Positions 1 through 11,459 are shown, numbered from the stretch's first letter. The stretch is DNA of 64,000 nt from Phyto melanocephala (GCA_941918925.1 OW799235.1:18546701-18610700); one strand, 5' to 3'. Numbers and translations are program-made. Notes: generated by a model not told the origin, from the sequence alone.

Positions 1-550
1 CGTTGTTTTGATAGATTGCAAATATTTATACAGGAATTTTGATTATTTTTTTTTATTATTATTTTTAATTTATTATATGCGAAAACGTGTGCTTTTGCCA
101 ACCATATCAATTTGCAAAAAAAAAAAATGTGAATTGATATAAAATATAATAAAAAAAATAGATTTATTTTGCAAAACAAGGCTATATTGTCTAGTTTTAA
201 CTTTTAGATAAGCAAAATATTTGCTCGTAAAATATACAACAACAATATAACTAAATGATTTATAACAAATAATATTTACAACTTACTTAACACTTGTTGC
301 TTATATTCGTAAAAAATTACCTGCAAAAAAAAAAAAGTAAAAATTAAAATTTAAATGACAATATAAAAAGGTTGTAATAATAAGATTAAGGGTAAAAAAG
401 CATGACCACTCTGTCTTTTAAATAATTATTTAATGTTAGATTTTTCATATGATCGATCTTATCGCAAATATCATCGAAATATATTTCAATCGATCGACAT
501 TGCAAATTTATTATAACTAGAAAAATTTTCAATCAAACCAAATCAGGACC
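1..550. other. AT-rich spacer, no gene seen
   Basis: The stretch is dominated by A and T homopolymer runs with stops in every frame. I see no recognisable gene, RNA or transposon end. A GATCGATC-containing patch near 450-495 is the only departure from low-complexity sequence. Confidence 0.5.
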
Positions 551-559
551 TATAGCTGT

Positions 560-1325
560 TTTATCAACAACTAGCTAATACCCGGTGTGCTTCGCCACCA
601 CCATCATAATGAAATAAAAATTTTATAGTTTAAAAATATATTTATTTTGCAAGTGCCACGCCTACTATTACTAAATCAACCATTTCTTATTCAAATAATC
701 ATATAGACGACAAGGTGTCTCTTGCAAAATTTGGGTACTCTAACTATTATCGCTTCCCAGATATACGAATTTTTGTATTTAATTCATATGACAGGTGCCA
801 CGCCCACTATTACCAAAGCATCCATTTCTTATCAAAAAGTCATATAGATGTCGAAGCTTCTAGTGCAAATTTTGGGTACTCTAACTGTTATCGCTTCCCG
901 AATATACGAATTTTAGTATTCAATTGCTATGAGAGCTGCCACGCCCACTATTTCTAATGTACTCTAATCGATATCGTTTTCCAAATATACGAAATTTAGT
1001 ATTTAATTCATGTGGCCACGCCTACTATTGAAAGTCCGCCCATTTTGTACCCAAATGTTCGTGTGGATGTCGAAGCTTATCGTACTTAATTCAAAGACTC
1101 TAGCTGCATTAACTTTCGTGATATATAATATTTAATAAGTATTGTTTAATATGGCGTGGCACCCCGCCCACTTACAATTTCAAACCAAAGTTATATAGTC
1201 TATAGTTCCTTCCAGACACATAGAAAAATTCTGTGAAAATTTCAAGAAAATCGGTCCAGACGTTTAACCGTCTATAAAGCACAAACAAACATACAAACAC
1301 ACATTGATTTTTATATAGATTGATA
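560..1325 (+). repeat. Dispersed repeat with internal tandem units
   Basis: A block built from diverged tandem units, each beginning GCCACGCC(C/T)AC. Unit starts lie near 655, 797, 938 and 1015, so the spacing is about 141, 141 and 77 bases. The first two units share the phrases GGGTACTCTAACT and TATCGCTTCCC. The block opens with CCCGGTGTGCTTCGCCACC near 581 and closes with a CAAACAAACATACAAACACAC stretch and a TATATAGATT tail. A block with the same tail style lies at 2800-3120. An 80-codon open frame inside (715-957) is an artefact of the repetition. The family is not identified; a non-autonomous dispersed repeat of flies is the likely class. Confidence 0.6.
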
Positions 1326-1411
1326 AAATATTTGAAAAGTTATTGTACTCTCAATGATCAACGTTTTTTTTTGATAATGAAAATTGAATATAATCCAATC
1401 AATATTATTTC

Positions 1412-2502
1412 AGACGGCGATGCACTGCTGATGAGGTTGTAATAAATATAGTTAATCATATATGTAAAAGCCTGGATATGGGTTTTTTGGCTGTAGGAGC
1501 GATGTTTTATGATTTAACTAAAGCGTTTGATCTTTTGGATCACGAAATACTGTTGAAAAAGTTACACTATATTGAAATAAGAGGCAAAAATCTACTACTA
1601 ATAAAAAGTTATTTAGAAAATCGGAAACAGTATGTGCATATCAACGATAGCAGAAGTAATATGGCTGATGTTAAATACGGTGTTCCCAAAGAAAGCGTTT
1701 TGGGGCCTTTGTTGTTTATTATTTATTTAAATGATGTAAACAATATAGGACATATGTATTCTTTATCCAAAGTCGAAACAGATGCGGCGTTAATTTTTTA
1801 ATATTCACGTTTGAACAAACCTGTAATTAATGCAAACAAAATCAAGTTTATAGGCCTATTCTAAAAAGCAACATATCCATTTTTGCAGATGGTAGGGAAA
1901 TTTTGGAAGTGGACTGTATTAAATACTTGGGCATTTATCTTCAAAATAGCTCAACACGAAATACACATATAAAACAACTTAGAGCTAAAATTGCTCCTGC
2001 TCTTGGTATTTTGTACAATTTGAAACACAGCTTAAATACAGCAACTTAATTAGTTATTTTTCAATCATTAATTCAAAGTTATTTGAATTATTTAGCTCTT
2101 ATATATGGGTACGGAAAAACTACAGATTTAAAATTAAATGAAATGCAAGTGGTTTATAATCTATATCTTCGTTACCTAACTCTGTCTTTGTATACTGATA
2201 TAGCTAAAAATGTATTGCCAGTATATGGATTATTTAAAATGCAGATATTAGTCTATGTCTTCAAGGTTTTACACAATATTGGTCAACATACAACAACTTT
2301 TACAAAAAATCAAACTGCTTTTAGCACCAGAAATAGTAATTAATAGTAACCTATGGATGTCAAGATATCTCTTGGAAGCTACTAAACCAAAAATATATAA
2401 CATTTTACCACAACAATTACAATTGATTGTAGTACAATTTCGTTGTTTTAAAGAAAATTAAAAAATTATTTGTCACAAAATATTGAAATACTTTTAATTT
2501 AA
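1412..2502 (+). pseudogene. Decayed reverse transcriptase of a Jockey/CR1-like LINE
   Basis: The remnant would have copied its RNA into DNA at a nicked target. Block order is clear: FRRRCTADEVV (finger), FYDLTKAFDLLDHE at about 1507-1548 (motif A), a KSYLENRKQYV block, VPKESVLGPLLFIIYLND (motif B region) and a degraded motif C. Where a Y/F-A-D-D box is expected the frame reads VETDAALIF, so the catalytic aspartate pair is damaged. The thumb follows as DCIKYLGIYLQ, then NVLPVYGLFKMQ. The frame is broken: a stop at 1801, a stop at about 2047 in the next frame, and at least two frame changes near 2340 and 2455. Normal proteins of this group exceed 800 residues; about 350 codons remain. The family assignment is firm; the exact clade is inferred. 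Confidence 0.85.
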
Positions 2503-2712
2503 TATTTACTAAAAATTGTTATATAATGTTTTTATATGTAATTTAATATATATATTTAAGTTTTTGTTTTCTCTGTAAAAAAATAAATTGTAAACTTTTT
2601 GTACTTATGTAAATTTTTTACCAACTTGTCTCTGTAATGCCCTAGTGTCAGTAAGACCCAATATTAAAATTATATTTATTGTACTAATACAAATATGTAT
2701 TTAAAATAAAAA
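1412..2712 (+). mobile_element. 5'-truncated non-LTR retrotransposon (Jockey/CR1-like)
   Basis: This LINE remnant begins inside the reverse transcriptase finger domain and runs through the thumb, the C-terminal region and an AT-rich 3' tail ending in an A-rich run near 2705-2712. There is no endonuclease or ORF1 upstream, so the copy is 5'-truncated, as is usual after incomplete target-primed reverse transcription. No RNase H domain follows the thumb, which argues for a Jockey/CR1-type element rather than the I group. I could not identify a convincing target-site duplication. Confidence 0.8.
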
Positions 2713-2799
2713 AAAAATTCAAATTTATGACTTTTTGCAGATATTCACCGATTGTAAATGTTTACTCTCTAGATTGTTCTAAATTAAATGTTGTTGATT

Positions 2800-3120
2800 C
2801 GTTTTTGGACCTTGAAAGTACCTAAAAATTTTAACTTTTTTATCAGCGTGGCCCTGCCCACTTTTCTTATATATAGTCATGACAGTTCAATATGTTTCAA
2901 AAAAATCTATTCAGTGCATGTAGCTAAAAATGATAACTTATTTTTTATAGGCGTAGCCCCGCCCACTTTTTACCACCCACAAACACTTCCTGGAATGTGT
3001 GCAACAATTAGCCAAAGTTTGAGGCCGATTGGCTTTACGGTTTCGGAGTCTTTAGCTAACACACGCACAGACAGACAGAGTTTCACTTTTATATACATAT
3101 ATATAGATAAGGAGTTATAA
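2800..3120 (+). repeat. Dispersed repeat with GGCGTAGCCCCGCCCAC motif
   Basis: The block carries GCGTGGCCCTGCCCAC near 2847 and GGCGTAGCCCCGCCCAC near 2950, then an ACACACGCACAGACAGACAGAG stretch broken into short repeats and a TATATATATAGAT tail. This 3' architecture matches the end of the 560-1325 block, so both probably belong to one group. The 110-codon frame across it contains no domain I recognise and is probably fortuitous. Confidence 0.55.
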
Positions 3121-3333
3121 ATCAAAATTTCAGCATAAAGGTATAAGCAATATAAAGCAATAAGGCGAAAAAAAAACTGAATATTAAAACCTACGGAATT
3201 TATATTAACGAAATTGTCTAAGTTAGCGATTGCGATTTCATAAAAAGTTTTTTTTAAATTTTACAATATAAACCTGTGTTTTATACACTTGAATGTGAAG
3301 TTCTCTTATAACTATTTGTATTATTAAACTATA

Positions 3334-3454
3334 AGTGCCGTATTCATAAAAAATATATTATAGGTTTATTAAAGGCTTATTTGACAGATGCTGTAGAGAA
3401 ATTTGTCAAATAAGCCTTATATAAACCTAAAATACTTTTTATGAATGCGGCCCT
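3334..3454. mobile_element. 121-bp foldback MITE
   Basis: Two nearly perfect inverted arms enclose a short loop (roughly ATGCTGTAGAGAAA). The left arm starts AGTGCCGTATTCATAAAAA and the right arm ends TTTTTATGAATGCGGCCCT; both carry GGCTTATTTGACA or its complement near the loop. There is no coding capacity. Arm identity is high enough that the transcript would fold into a long hairpin. The superfamily is not clear and no target duplication is evident beyond AT-rich flanks. Confidence 0.75.
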
Positions 3455-4280
3455 AAAACTTAAATTATTAATTAAAATTCATTACAAAAAAAAAACCAGG
3501 TCATGAGGTTCCTTTTTGTAAGCTTTTTTAAATGTCAGCCTTTTCCTTTAACTCCAAACATTTAGATTTTTTTAACACTCATGCCGATTGATTCAGCACT
3601 TCACATAAGAAATATACTTCAATATTTCTCTCATTTTTTCTTTTTTTATAAAATTTCAAATGTCATATTCCTGACATGTGATGAATGTATGATAGAGTTA
3701 GACTTTTGCAAATTTTCTCTCACCTAATTACGAACTTTATCAAAATAAAACAATAGTGTGGACGGTAACAAAAAAAAAAAAAATCAAAATAATTTAGTTT
3801 TTTGTTGGCCACTTTAAATAAAACCAACATTTGTTTATTGTCAATTTCTTTTTTAATATTTGAAAAGATTGTCAAAATTAAGTGTGCGTTGGCAAAATAA
3901 AATATACACAGTCATTAATCATTTTATTTTGAGGGGGTACAACAAAAAATAAATTACTATTATAATAAATGTGTTTTAGGTTCACTTGAACTTCTTGTAC
4001 TTTGATTTTAACATATTTTTTTATTGTTAAAAAATAGTTTTTGTTTGTTTTTTATTTATATGTATGTTAGTTATGTTTTACCTAATGTAAGTCTAGAAAA
4101 TGCGCATCGCAAACAGGTGAAAAGAACAAGAAAGACAAAAAAGACAGTGTTGCCAGTAGAAAGGAAAATGTCAAAATAATGGAACATATATTCTATGGAC
4201 ATATGTGACAGCGCATAGAGAAAGGGACCTAAGGGTAAAAAAAAAATTTTTCACTTTTTTTTTATTTTATTGGTCCCTGT
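3455..4280. other. AT-rich spacer, no gene seen
   Basis: No coding frame, RNA gene or transposon end that I can support. The stretch near 4215-4275 has AAAGGGACCTAA and TTGGTCCCT flanking a poly-A/poly-T run, which could be a worn inverted repeat but is too short to call. Confidence 0.4.
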
Positions 4281-4282
4281 TG

Positions 4283-4826
4283 CAGTAGTAACTCGATTCT
4301 TGCACATACTTGATACTTGCACACCTCGATTCTTGCAACATAGAAATATTATTCATTACGCACTCAGTACTTGCGACATCCGAAAATTTTTAACTCGATA
4401 CTTGCAACATTACTCTTGTATTACTTTTGCGTGCTGCTTTGTTTACGTTTTTTTAGACTGAATACATTTCGGGAAATCCCCGTCGTTTTATGCCGCTGAT
4501 GAAATGTTGTACATAATTTAATCAGGGTTAAGCTGACTATTGAGAGGTGCGATGACATAATGGCAAAGAAAAAATTAACGTTGCTGACAATTAAAGACAA
4601 AGCTGAGATTTTAAAGAATTTTAAATTTCTTTAATTCCACATAAAATATGTTATACGAATGCGTTGAACTTAAGTGTTTTGAAATCAAATACATATAAAA
4701 CTTAGATTTTAAACAGATGTTTGTATCATTTATTTTGTATGGGAAATTAATACTCGGTATTTGCGACAACCTCAAAAGTTGCACCGAGCCCGGTTTTTAT
4801 TGCGTGCAAGAATCGAGTTTCTACGG
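4283..4826 (+). mobile_element. Tigger/pogo-like deletion derivative
   Basis: Left end CAGTAGTAACTCGATTCTTG and right end CAAGAATCGAGTTTCTACGG are inverted copies. The start of the motif CTCGATTCTTGCAC recurs inside the left end at least four more times in diverged form (near 4309, 4325, 4359, 4392) and on the right near 4753 and 4802, suggesting a ladder of transposase-binding sites. A short transposase N-terminus sits in the middle. The 544-bp length against about 2 kb or more for autonomous relatives indicates an internal deletion. The right end is followed by TA, the usual target of this superfamily; the left flank reads TG, so the duplication is imperfect. Confidence 0.7.
4560..4634 (+). 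pseudogene. Tigger-like transposase N-terminal stub
   Basis: A 24-codon frame starts with MAKKKLTLLTIKDKAEILKN and stops at 4632-4634. The pattern of basic residues, then LT, then K-AEIL, is the start of the pipsqueak/CENP-B-type helix-turn-helix that opens Tigger/pogo transposases and binds the terminal repeats. Nothing after this first helix remains; the sequence jumps to the AT-rich right half. It is therefore a non-functional stub, and its value is in classifying the surrounding inverted repeats. The match rests on about 20 residues, so the assignment is moderate. Confidence 0.55.
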
Positions 4827-4968
4827 TACTTTAAACTAAATTAACTCTATGTGATTTTCACACAGCTGTTAAAAATTAACCAGGCGCCAAATTACGGCAT
4901 TCGATCACGATCGAAATTTAACTCGAACGATCGAGTTCGTTGTGCTTTAGGTATAGAGATTCTAAATG

Positions 4969-5724
4969 TGGGATCACATGATTGCCGCAAATGCGCCAAC
5001 CTGACACAATTTTTATTGTGCTGAATTGGCGCACAATAATGAGATTATTTCAATCAAATACTTTGTAATCACACGATTGCCTCACTTTATACAAAAAAAA
5101 AAAAATGCTATAGTGACAAAAATCGCCGCATTCCCGTCACACGATTGTTCCTGCTTGTAGCAATGCTAGCTTATTTTGTTGTGTCTGTTTTGTTTTTTTT
5201 TGTGCATTAAAATGGTTTGTTTTTTAAAAAGAAAGAAAATTCCATCTTTGTATATTGTGTGTTTATTTGGTATAAAAAAATTTATTTATGGTTTTGTAGA
5301 AATATACTTACAAAAACAAATGTGCACACTTAATAAGGAAAAATAGATATGCTGGGGGTACGCAAAGCTTAACTGGCTTAAATTTATGTAATTAAAAAGT
5401 ATAATCATGCAAAGAAAAACTTTTTTAATAACAAACCACAAATAATTGAAGCACGCAAAAAAAAAATTTAAATTTTGGCGCGTATTGTAAACTTTGATTG
5501 CCGCTAAAGAACAAAATAAATATTGGCACACTTTTGACATTTTTATTGCCGCGCTGTTGTATTTAAAGTGGTCACACGGTTGCCCCACAAGAGTTGCATT
5601 TGATTGGTTAAAACAAGCACAATATTATCCGCGATTGTCACATGAACCAGTTTATTGTGCAATCACACAATTGGGATACAAAAAATTGTAGAAATTGGTG
5701 CATTACGGCAATCGTGTGATCCTA
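4969..5724. mobile_element. Inverted-repeat element with TCACACGATTG subterminal repeats
   Basis: The left end TGGGATCACATGATTGCCG pairs with the right end CGGCAATCGTGTGATCCTA. The core TCACACGATTGCC or its complement recurs internally near 5070, 5137, 5497 (partial), 5573 and 5655, so each end bears several diverged copies in both orientations. GTGCAATxAC and GCGCxAATTxx phrases also repeat. The 100-codon and 65-codon frames inside are not recognisable proteins. No clear target duplication was found. It is probably a non-autonomous DNA transposon; the superfamily is unknown. Confidence 0.65.
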
Positions 5725-7040
5725 CCGTAATAAACATAATTTGCCCCCTGATATGAATTGAAAAATAATGTTCAATAATGAAGATACATTTTTCTACAGT
5801 ATAACGCTCCAGTTTTACTAACATCAAACTTTCGGCTGTCTAATTGTTTTTATAGGGTTGCCAACACTTTACGGCGTGAATAGTGAAAGATTCAGATCTC
5901 ACTTTAGTTTTGGATCTCCCTTTATATGTGGTTTGCATATGTTTTAGTAGCAAATTTTAATGTTTAAAATCTTTTGAATTTTAAAATGATTTTAATAAAA
6001 TAAATATTGTTTACGTTTTTAATTAAAATTGATCTCTAGCTTAATAAAAAAAATAACTATTGATATAATTAAATTTCTTCTACAAAATATTATCAAAATT
6101 CTCTTTAAATCTTAGCAAAAAGTGCACTGAACGCTTGTGTTTTTGCCTGTATATACATATATTCGGTAGTTTTGTTTTATAATCTAAAATCCACAATTTA
6201 TAAAACTTTAAAAATAAATTATCGGTACCGAGATTTTTCGCTCTTATCTGGGCTATTTGTAGTAAACAGCAATTGTTAAGAATTAAACTGCAGACAATAG
6301 GGAATTGATAATAGTTCTGGGTAACGGCTTTATCAGTTATTATCATTTTTACTAAAAATATAGGTCAATTGCTTAAACTGTGTTAAAAATAAAATATTAA
6401 AAACTTTAATGGGTTATAAGAATTAAATGCCGCACTCTTCATATAATAGAATTTATTTATTAAATTTTTTCATAAACATCAATTTTGGTATAAAAATGGG
6501 CTTAAACACTATTGGGTTATTTTTTTTTTTTTTTTTGGATATTGTGGCAAATAAAAAAGAAAAAGTAAAACTAAAATAGTGAAACTTTAGTTAAGGATGT
6601 AAAAGCAATATAGTCTAGCATTAGGAGACTTGACACATATGGTGACAGTGCAAAAAAGAAACTCATTTTTCGAATTAATTTGTTTTTGCCCTCTAGTCAG
6701 AAAAGAAAACCTCACAAAACATAAAAGACAGGAAAAGCACAAAATAGTTATAATACGTTCCGAATCTTGCATTCTCTACACCAGCAAAAATAAGAGTTAA
6801 TGACAAAATAGAAACTTCTAGCAAAATCTGTGTCCATAGTTTAATCAAAGACAGTTACTTCAAATACTGTCATTCTATCGTTTGATATTCTTTTGTCTAT
6901 TTATAATCATGATAATTTTATTTTTGACAGATTGTCTATTTGTTTAAGTTTTTTGTATGGGACTACGACAGTATCGTTTGTTGGCTGGCATTAGACATAT
7001 GTGATAGATGCAATAGTTTCCTAGTTTTATAATAAAATAT
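5725..7040. other. AT-rich spacer, no gene seen
   Basis: Two minus-strand frames of 88 and 61 codons (6080-6346, 6587-6772) have no recognisable domain and the composition of random AT-rich translation. I see no other structure. Confidence 0.45.
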
Positions 7041-7367
7041 ATTTTAATATTTTATTTGGTTGTTGGGTTTAAGCTGGTCTATATGCATTTCACTGGTGCT
7101 TATGCCAGATCATCATGAAATGGATAAGAAAAATAAAATACTTTAATAAGAAAAAATGTTGGTTGGGTTTTTGAGGAAGTTTTTTATAGTTTTTCGTTTT
7201 ATTTTTGAATTCTTATTTAGTTAATAAGAATTTTGAAATAAAACTTACAACATTTTAAAACTTTTTCAAGAATTTGGGTAAAAGGTCTACTGATGATCTG
7301 GCATAAGCACCAGTGAAATGCATATAGACCAGCTTTAACCCAACAACCAAATAAAATATTGAAAAAT
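7041..7367. mobile_element. Foldback MITE with 75-bp inverted arms
   Basis: The left arm (7041-7115) and right arm (7291-7367) are inverted copies with only a few differences. Both contain GGTTGTTGGGTT, GCTGGTCTATATGCATTTCA and CTGGTGCTTATGCCAGATCA or their complements. The 175-bp loop is AT-rich and non-coding. The element lies about 55 bp from the mariner copy that follows. The superfamily is not determined. Confidence 0.75.
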
Positions 7368-7421
7368 TAGTTGGGAGCATATCCCGAATAATTAAGTAAA
7401 TTATTTAAAATATATTTTATT

Positions 7422-8690
7422 TAAAATGGGTTTTTCAATAAGAGCGCTACAAAAGTTTTTTTTAAATAAAACAAAAACGGATATATAATATCAATGAAAT
7501 TCTTTATTCCTGTGAAAGTACGTTCGAGTATAGAACTCGATTTCTTTTGCATGGCCACCACGGGCACGCTTGCAGAAGTCCAGACGCTGAACCCAATTTT
7601 CGACGGTTTTCAAGCATAAATCGGTCGATACTGCTGCACGTTCAATATTAGTACGAAGTTCATCAATCGTCGCTGACTTGTTGGCATAGACCATAGACTT
7701 GACGTAGCCCCACAGGAAATAGTTAAACGGCGTCAAATCGCACGATCGAGGCGGACCATTTCGTGAAATAACACGTTCTCCAAACTTGGTTTCCAATAAA
7801 TTGATTGTTACATTAGCTGTATGGCTTGTGGCGCCGTCCTGTTGGAACAACATGTCCTCCAAGTCCATATCATCCAATTAGGGCCAAAAATATTCTGTTA
7901 TCATTGAACGGTAGCGATTCCCATTCACAGTAACGTGTCGGTCTTGATCATCACGGAAGAAGTACGGCCCAATGACGCCGCCGGCCCATAAACCGCACCA
8001 AACCATAATTTTTACAGGATGCAATGATGACTCATGGAGTACGTGTGGATTGCTGTCTGATCAATAACGCATATTTTGCTTATTGACGAAACCATTCAGC
8101 CAGAAATGAGCCTCATCGCTGGAGATGATTTTTCGATGAAAATCCAAATCATTTTTAAGTTGTTGTTCAGCCCAATTCACGAATATACGACGGTTCTGCT
8201 GGTCAAGCGGCTTCAGTTCTTGCTTCAATTTGATTTTGTAAGGATGTAGGCCAAGATCTTTTCGCAAAATTCACCACAACGACGTCACAGAGATGCCCAA
8301 CGCTTGAGAACGACGTGTGAGAGACACATTTGGGCTTTCTTCAACTAAAGCCTTAGCGGCATCAATATTCTCGACACTACGGGCACTTCTTTGTCTCACT
8401 GGCACGGGAACATTTTGTGCTGTGCCTGTGGATTAAAATTTTTTCACTAAACGCTCAATTGTTAATCTGGTAGGACGATTATGACGACCATAAATTTGAC
8501 GTTGAGGCCACTGACTACGAATTTCGGAGTAAATTTTAAAAATTTCGACTCGTTGTTAGTTCGTATATCTTTCCATCATGAAATGGCAAACCATACTGAA
8601 GAGAAAGGTCAAAAGGGCGGCAAAAAATAAGGCGTTGCTTGCTGTCCCTATCGGTCTACTTCTATAGCGTGTCTGTTTAAAACCCCTTTA
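7422..8690 (-). mobile_element. Near full-length mariner (DD41D group)
   Basis: This roughly 1.27-kb unit has the size of a complete Tc1/mariner-superfamily transposon. The left edge reads TAAAATGGGTTTTTCAATAA and the right edge, read inward on the minus strand, TAAAGGGGTTTTAAACAGAC, so the terminal inverted repeats are recognisable though diverged. A single transposase frame fills most of the interior. The element cannot code for an active enzyme because of stops and a lost catalytic residue, but its ends could still be bound by a related transposase. Confidence 0.8.
7491..8579 (-). pseudogene. Mariner transposase, DD41D type, five stops
   Basis: The enzyme would cut and paste its element at TA sites. 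From the start MMERYTN the frame runs 363 codons, the usual length, with no net frameshift. It shows the N-terminal helix-turn-helix region (IYGRHNRPTRLTIERLV), the second DNA-binding segment (LTRRSQALGISVTSLW), the first catalytic Asp in SSDEAHFWLNGF, the second in FQQDGATSHTAN and the final block PRSCDLTPFNYFLWG. In that last block the third catalytic Asp has become Asn, and about four codons before PPRSC are missing relative to the copy at 29.9 kb, shortening the spacing from 41 to 37. In-frame stops fall after TN, KF, SLW, NMRY and YFWP. The C-terminus KRARGGHAKEIEF is typical. Confidence 0.9.
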
Positions 8691-8759
8691 TTTAAGGTGC
8701 TGGTGTTGTTTTCCAGCTCATTTTAAGCTGAATTTTGCAAATTGTAACCCACACTAATT

Positions 8760-9110
8760 TTGAAGACATTATTTTGCTAATTATATATGGGAGGTGTCAT
8801 GCCTTCTAAGGAAAAATTTAATAATTTTTCGGGTGATGCCCTTAGCAGTGGACATCATTTCATTTATGTTTTTAAAGAAGAAGATTATGCAAACATTAAA
8901 CAAATCTAGGCAAACCGGTTTCTGTAGAAACTTAAATTAGATTACTACGAATATTAAAAAAAAAATTCGGCAAATTGGTTAAGCCGTTCTCCTATTTTAT
9001 ATTAATAAAAAAGTGGGCGTAAAAACCTAAGTCGAGTAATGATAAACTTTGAAAAATAAAAATTAGCGAAAACGAAAAAGCCGTTCTTAAGTGATGCGAT
9101 TACTAACGAA
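8760..9110. repeat. Dispersed repeat fragment (GGGAGGTGTCATGCC)
   Basis: ATATGGGAGGTGTCATGCC near 8786 recurs in complement near 15008 (GTGACACCTCCCAT) and near 34855 (GACACCTCCCAGA), and a GTGGGCGT motif follows near 9012. This looks like an old, non-coding dispersed repeat shared by these three places. Borders are vague. Confidence 0.35.
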
Positions 9111-10405
9111 AGGCATTTGATTTGTATTTATATTGATTTATAAGAATTGTTTGTTTTATGACTGTCAAAATCTATTTAGACTTAATGATAAGAATTTGTG
9201 GCCCTATATTCTCTATAAGAACTACAGGATAAAATATATTCATGGAAGTTTCAAACATTCCCTTCTTTCCTAGATTAACGCTTGCTTGGTACTAAGTACA
9301 ATTAAAGTTTATGTATTGGTTTCACTTATTTAACTCCAACAAACACATGGAATGAGAGACTCCTATTTAGAATATATTAAAGGTAGTAAATGGACATTGT
9401 AAGATTTATATAATGACACATGCCCTTTATAATCATGCTGTAGGGTAAAAAAATTTATGTTAAAGGAAGAGGTTTTGCTAGTTACTACCACCCACTAGCT
9501 GCTTTACCACCGCTGGACTACTAGTTTTGACAGATGAGGTTAATTAAATGTTATAAATGGTGCAAACATTACAACAACAGCGCTTTTAAGGGAAATTTAT
9601 ATCTGCTTATAATATTTCATTAGAAATCTTCTAAAAATATGTGACAATCTGTTCTACCAAAAAAAAAAAAAACAAAATATATATATAATCACCTAAACAC
9701 GCTCCCTTGTAATATAAAGCAACATAAAAGGCGCCTTTTAAACATTTATGGTTTTATTTGGTGGAGATAAGAGAAAAATAATTTGATTTTAAAATTTGTG
9801 CAGACAATAACACACAACCATATAAAAGAACTAAAATATTACAGACATTAATAAAAGGGGTGGTTACCATCAAACTCATAAAAACACCCTGCATACTTTG
9901 CTAATTTATTTGTGTTAAATAAATACAATAAAAAGCCCAATAACTCGTGTTCACTAAAGTTTAATAACTTTAAAAATATTTGCTTTAAAAAAAAAAAAAT
10001 AATACAAACAAGTATGAACTCAATAATAATACTTTTTTTCAGCACTTTGGTGGCAAGTCATTGAACTCTTAGCCAAAGAGTTAAAATGTAAGTATGCTAT
10101 TTATAACAGCAACCATAATATGAAGTTAAAAAAAATGCTGATTTTAATGAATTTATGAAAAATAAAAAATATTCAACGTTGCGTAAATTAAAAAACAACT
10201 ACATAAATGTTCAAAAATAAATTATAAAAAGCTGGTGTTTAAGCAAAAAGAAAAATGTTAAATGTTATTATAAAATTCTTATTAAAATAAATACAACTGA
10301 AGTTTAATAAAAACTATTCTATAAGTATGTTTGAAAGTTTTTTTTTCTCTGTATGCACTTAAATAATTTAATTGTGTTTAAGAAGGGATACAAGTTGCTT
10401 TTATA
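9111..10405. other. AT-rich spacer, no gene seen
   Basis: No supported gene. The 65-codon minus-strand frame 9848-10045 is low-complexity (Ile, Phe, Leu-rich) and probably random. Confidence 0.45.
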
Positions 10406-10409
10406 ACCA

Positions 10410-10925
10410 TCACTCGACAGTGTTAAAGGGGTATATATAGGTTTGTCATTCCGTGTGAAATTTCTACAATTTTCATTTCCGACCCAATAAAGTATTTATT
10501 TTCTAAAAGCTTACGGGGAGACAATTTAGCACTGTCAGTCTGTCCGTGTGTATGTTGAAATCAACTATCAAAAGCCCCCTGACTTTACCTGAATCGGCGT
10601 GAGATATTAAGATATCAGAAATATTTGGGTGCAGATCGATATTGCAAGTAAGAAAAATTGCTCTATAAATAACTGAGACATGTTGTCGTCTTTTCATACC
10701 AACACGAACTGATAAACATAGGTTCGAATCTCAGCTAAGACAAAACAACTTTTTTCTTAATACATACATAAACTCAATTTGGAATTCTACAATGGGATGT
10801 TTTTAAGCGGACAATGTCATTATAAAGATAATGAAACATATATGTATGTACGTGATACAATTATTATTGCATGATTACACGTTGTGAAGGATATATAAGA
10901 TTCGGCACGGCTGAATATAACACTC
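10410..10925. repeat. Dispersed repeat, GTATATATAGGTTTGTCATTCC type
   Basis: The left part (GGGTATATATAGGTTTGTCA, then TCTGTCCGTGTGTATGTTGA, GCCCCCTGACTTTACCTGA, AGATATCAGAAATATT) is matched step by step at 19150-19500. The right part has the phrase ATAAGATTCGGCACGGCTGA near 10898 followed by ATAACACTCTTCCTTG. Complementary versions of the left end occur at 23440-23480, 43120-43185 and 63420-63485. Phrases like these are, as far as I recall, common in fly intergenic DNA. It is non-coding, and the 64-codon minus frame is incidental. Confidence 0.6.
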
Positions 10926-11459
10926 TTCCTTGTTTGTATTAAAATCGTCTAATAACAATAATACAATAATTCATAATACATTTATATTTAAAAATTAAAT
11001 TAAAAGAAGAATTTGTATGGCTGTTTCTAGTAAAAGGTTAAAGCGTATTTTCAGCAAATTAAAAATTCATCGAAGTTCTATTAAAGTGGAATTTAGTATT
11101 CTCTCAAATGCAGACAATATGATTTAAAATCCCATTTATACAAAGTTCAATATAAATAAATAATTATTGGATTAATTCCGGCAGTACATTTTTTTCGACT
11201 TATACCATACGTGAACTATTCTTTAAAAATATTTGAAAATCTATTGTGCTTTTATAACCTTTACCAAGAGTGACAAAAAATAACTTTGTTCTAACAATTT
11301 ATTGTCTTTTTTTATCTATTTATTTATTTCGACTTTCCAATAAGCTGTGAATATCAACCCTAAAAAAATAAGTAAGTAATATGTAAGAGTATGTTCGGCC
11401 GCAACGAATCTGACAATACTTTTCACCGTCATGTTGATAGCTATAATAACCACTTCGTT

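Noticed and set aside
715..957. 80-codon frame with internally repeated peptide
   Set aside because: The peptide repeat mirrors the 141-bp DNA repeat; there is no evidence of a protein-coding function.
2788..3120. 110-codon plus-strand open frame
   Set aside because: It coincides with a dispersed repeat carrying GCCCCGCCCAC and a TATATATAGAT tail; no domain is visible and the repetition explains the openness.
5286..5588. 100-codon minus-strand frame
   Set aside because: It lies inside the inverted-repeat element at 4969-5724 and has no similarity to a transposase that I can recognise.
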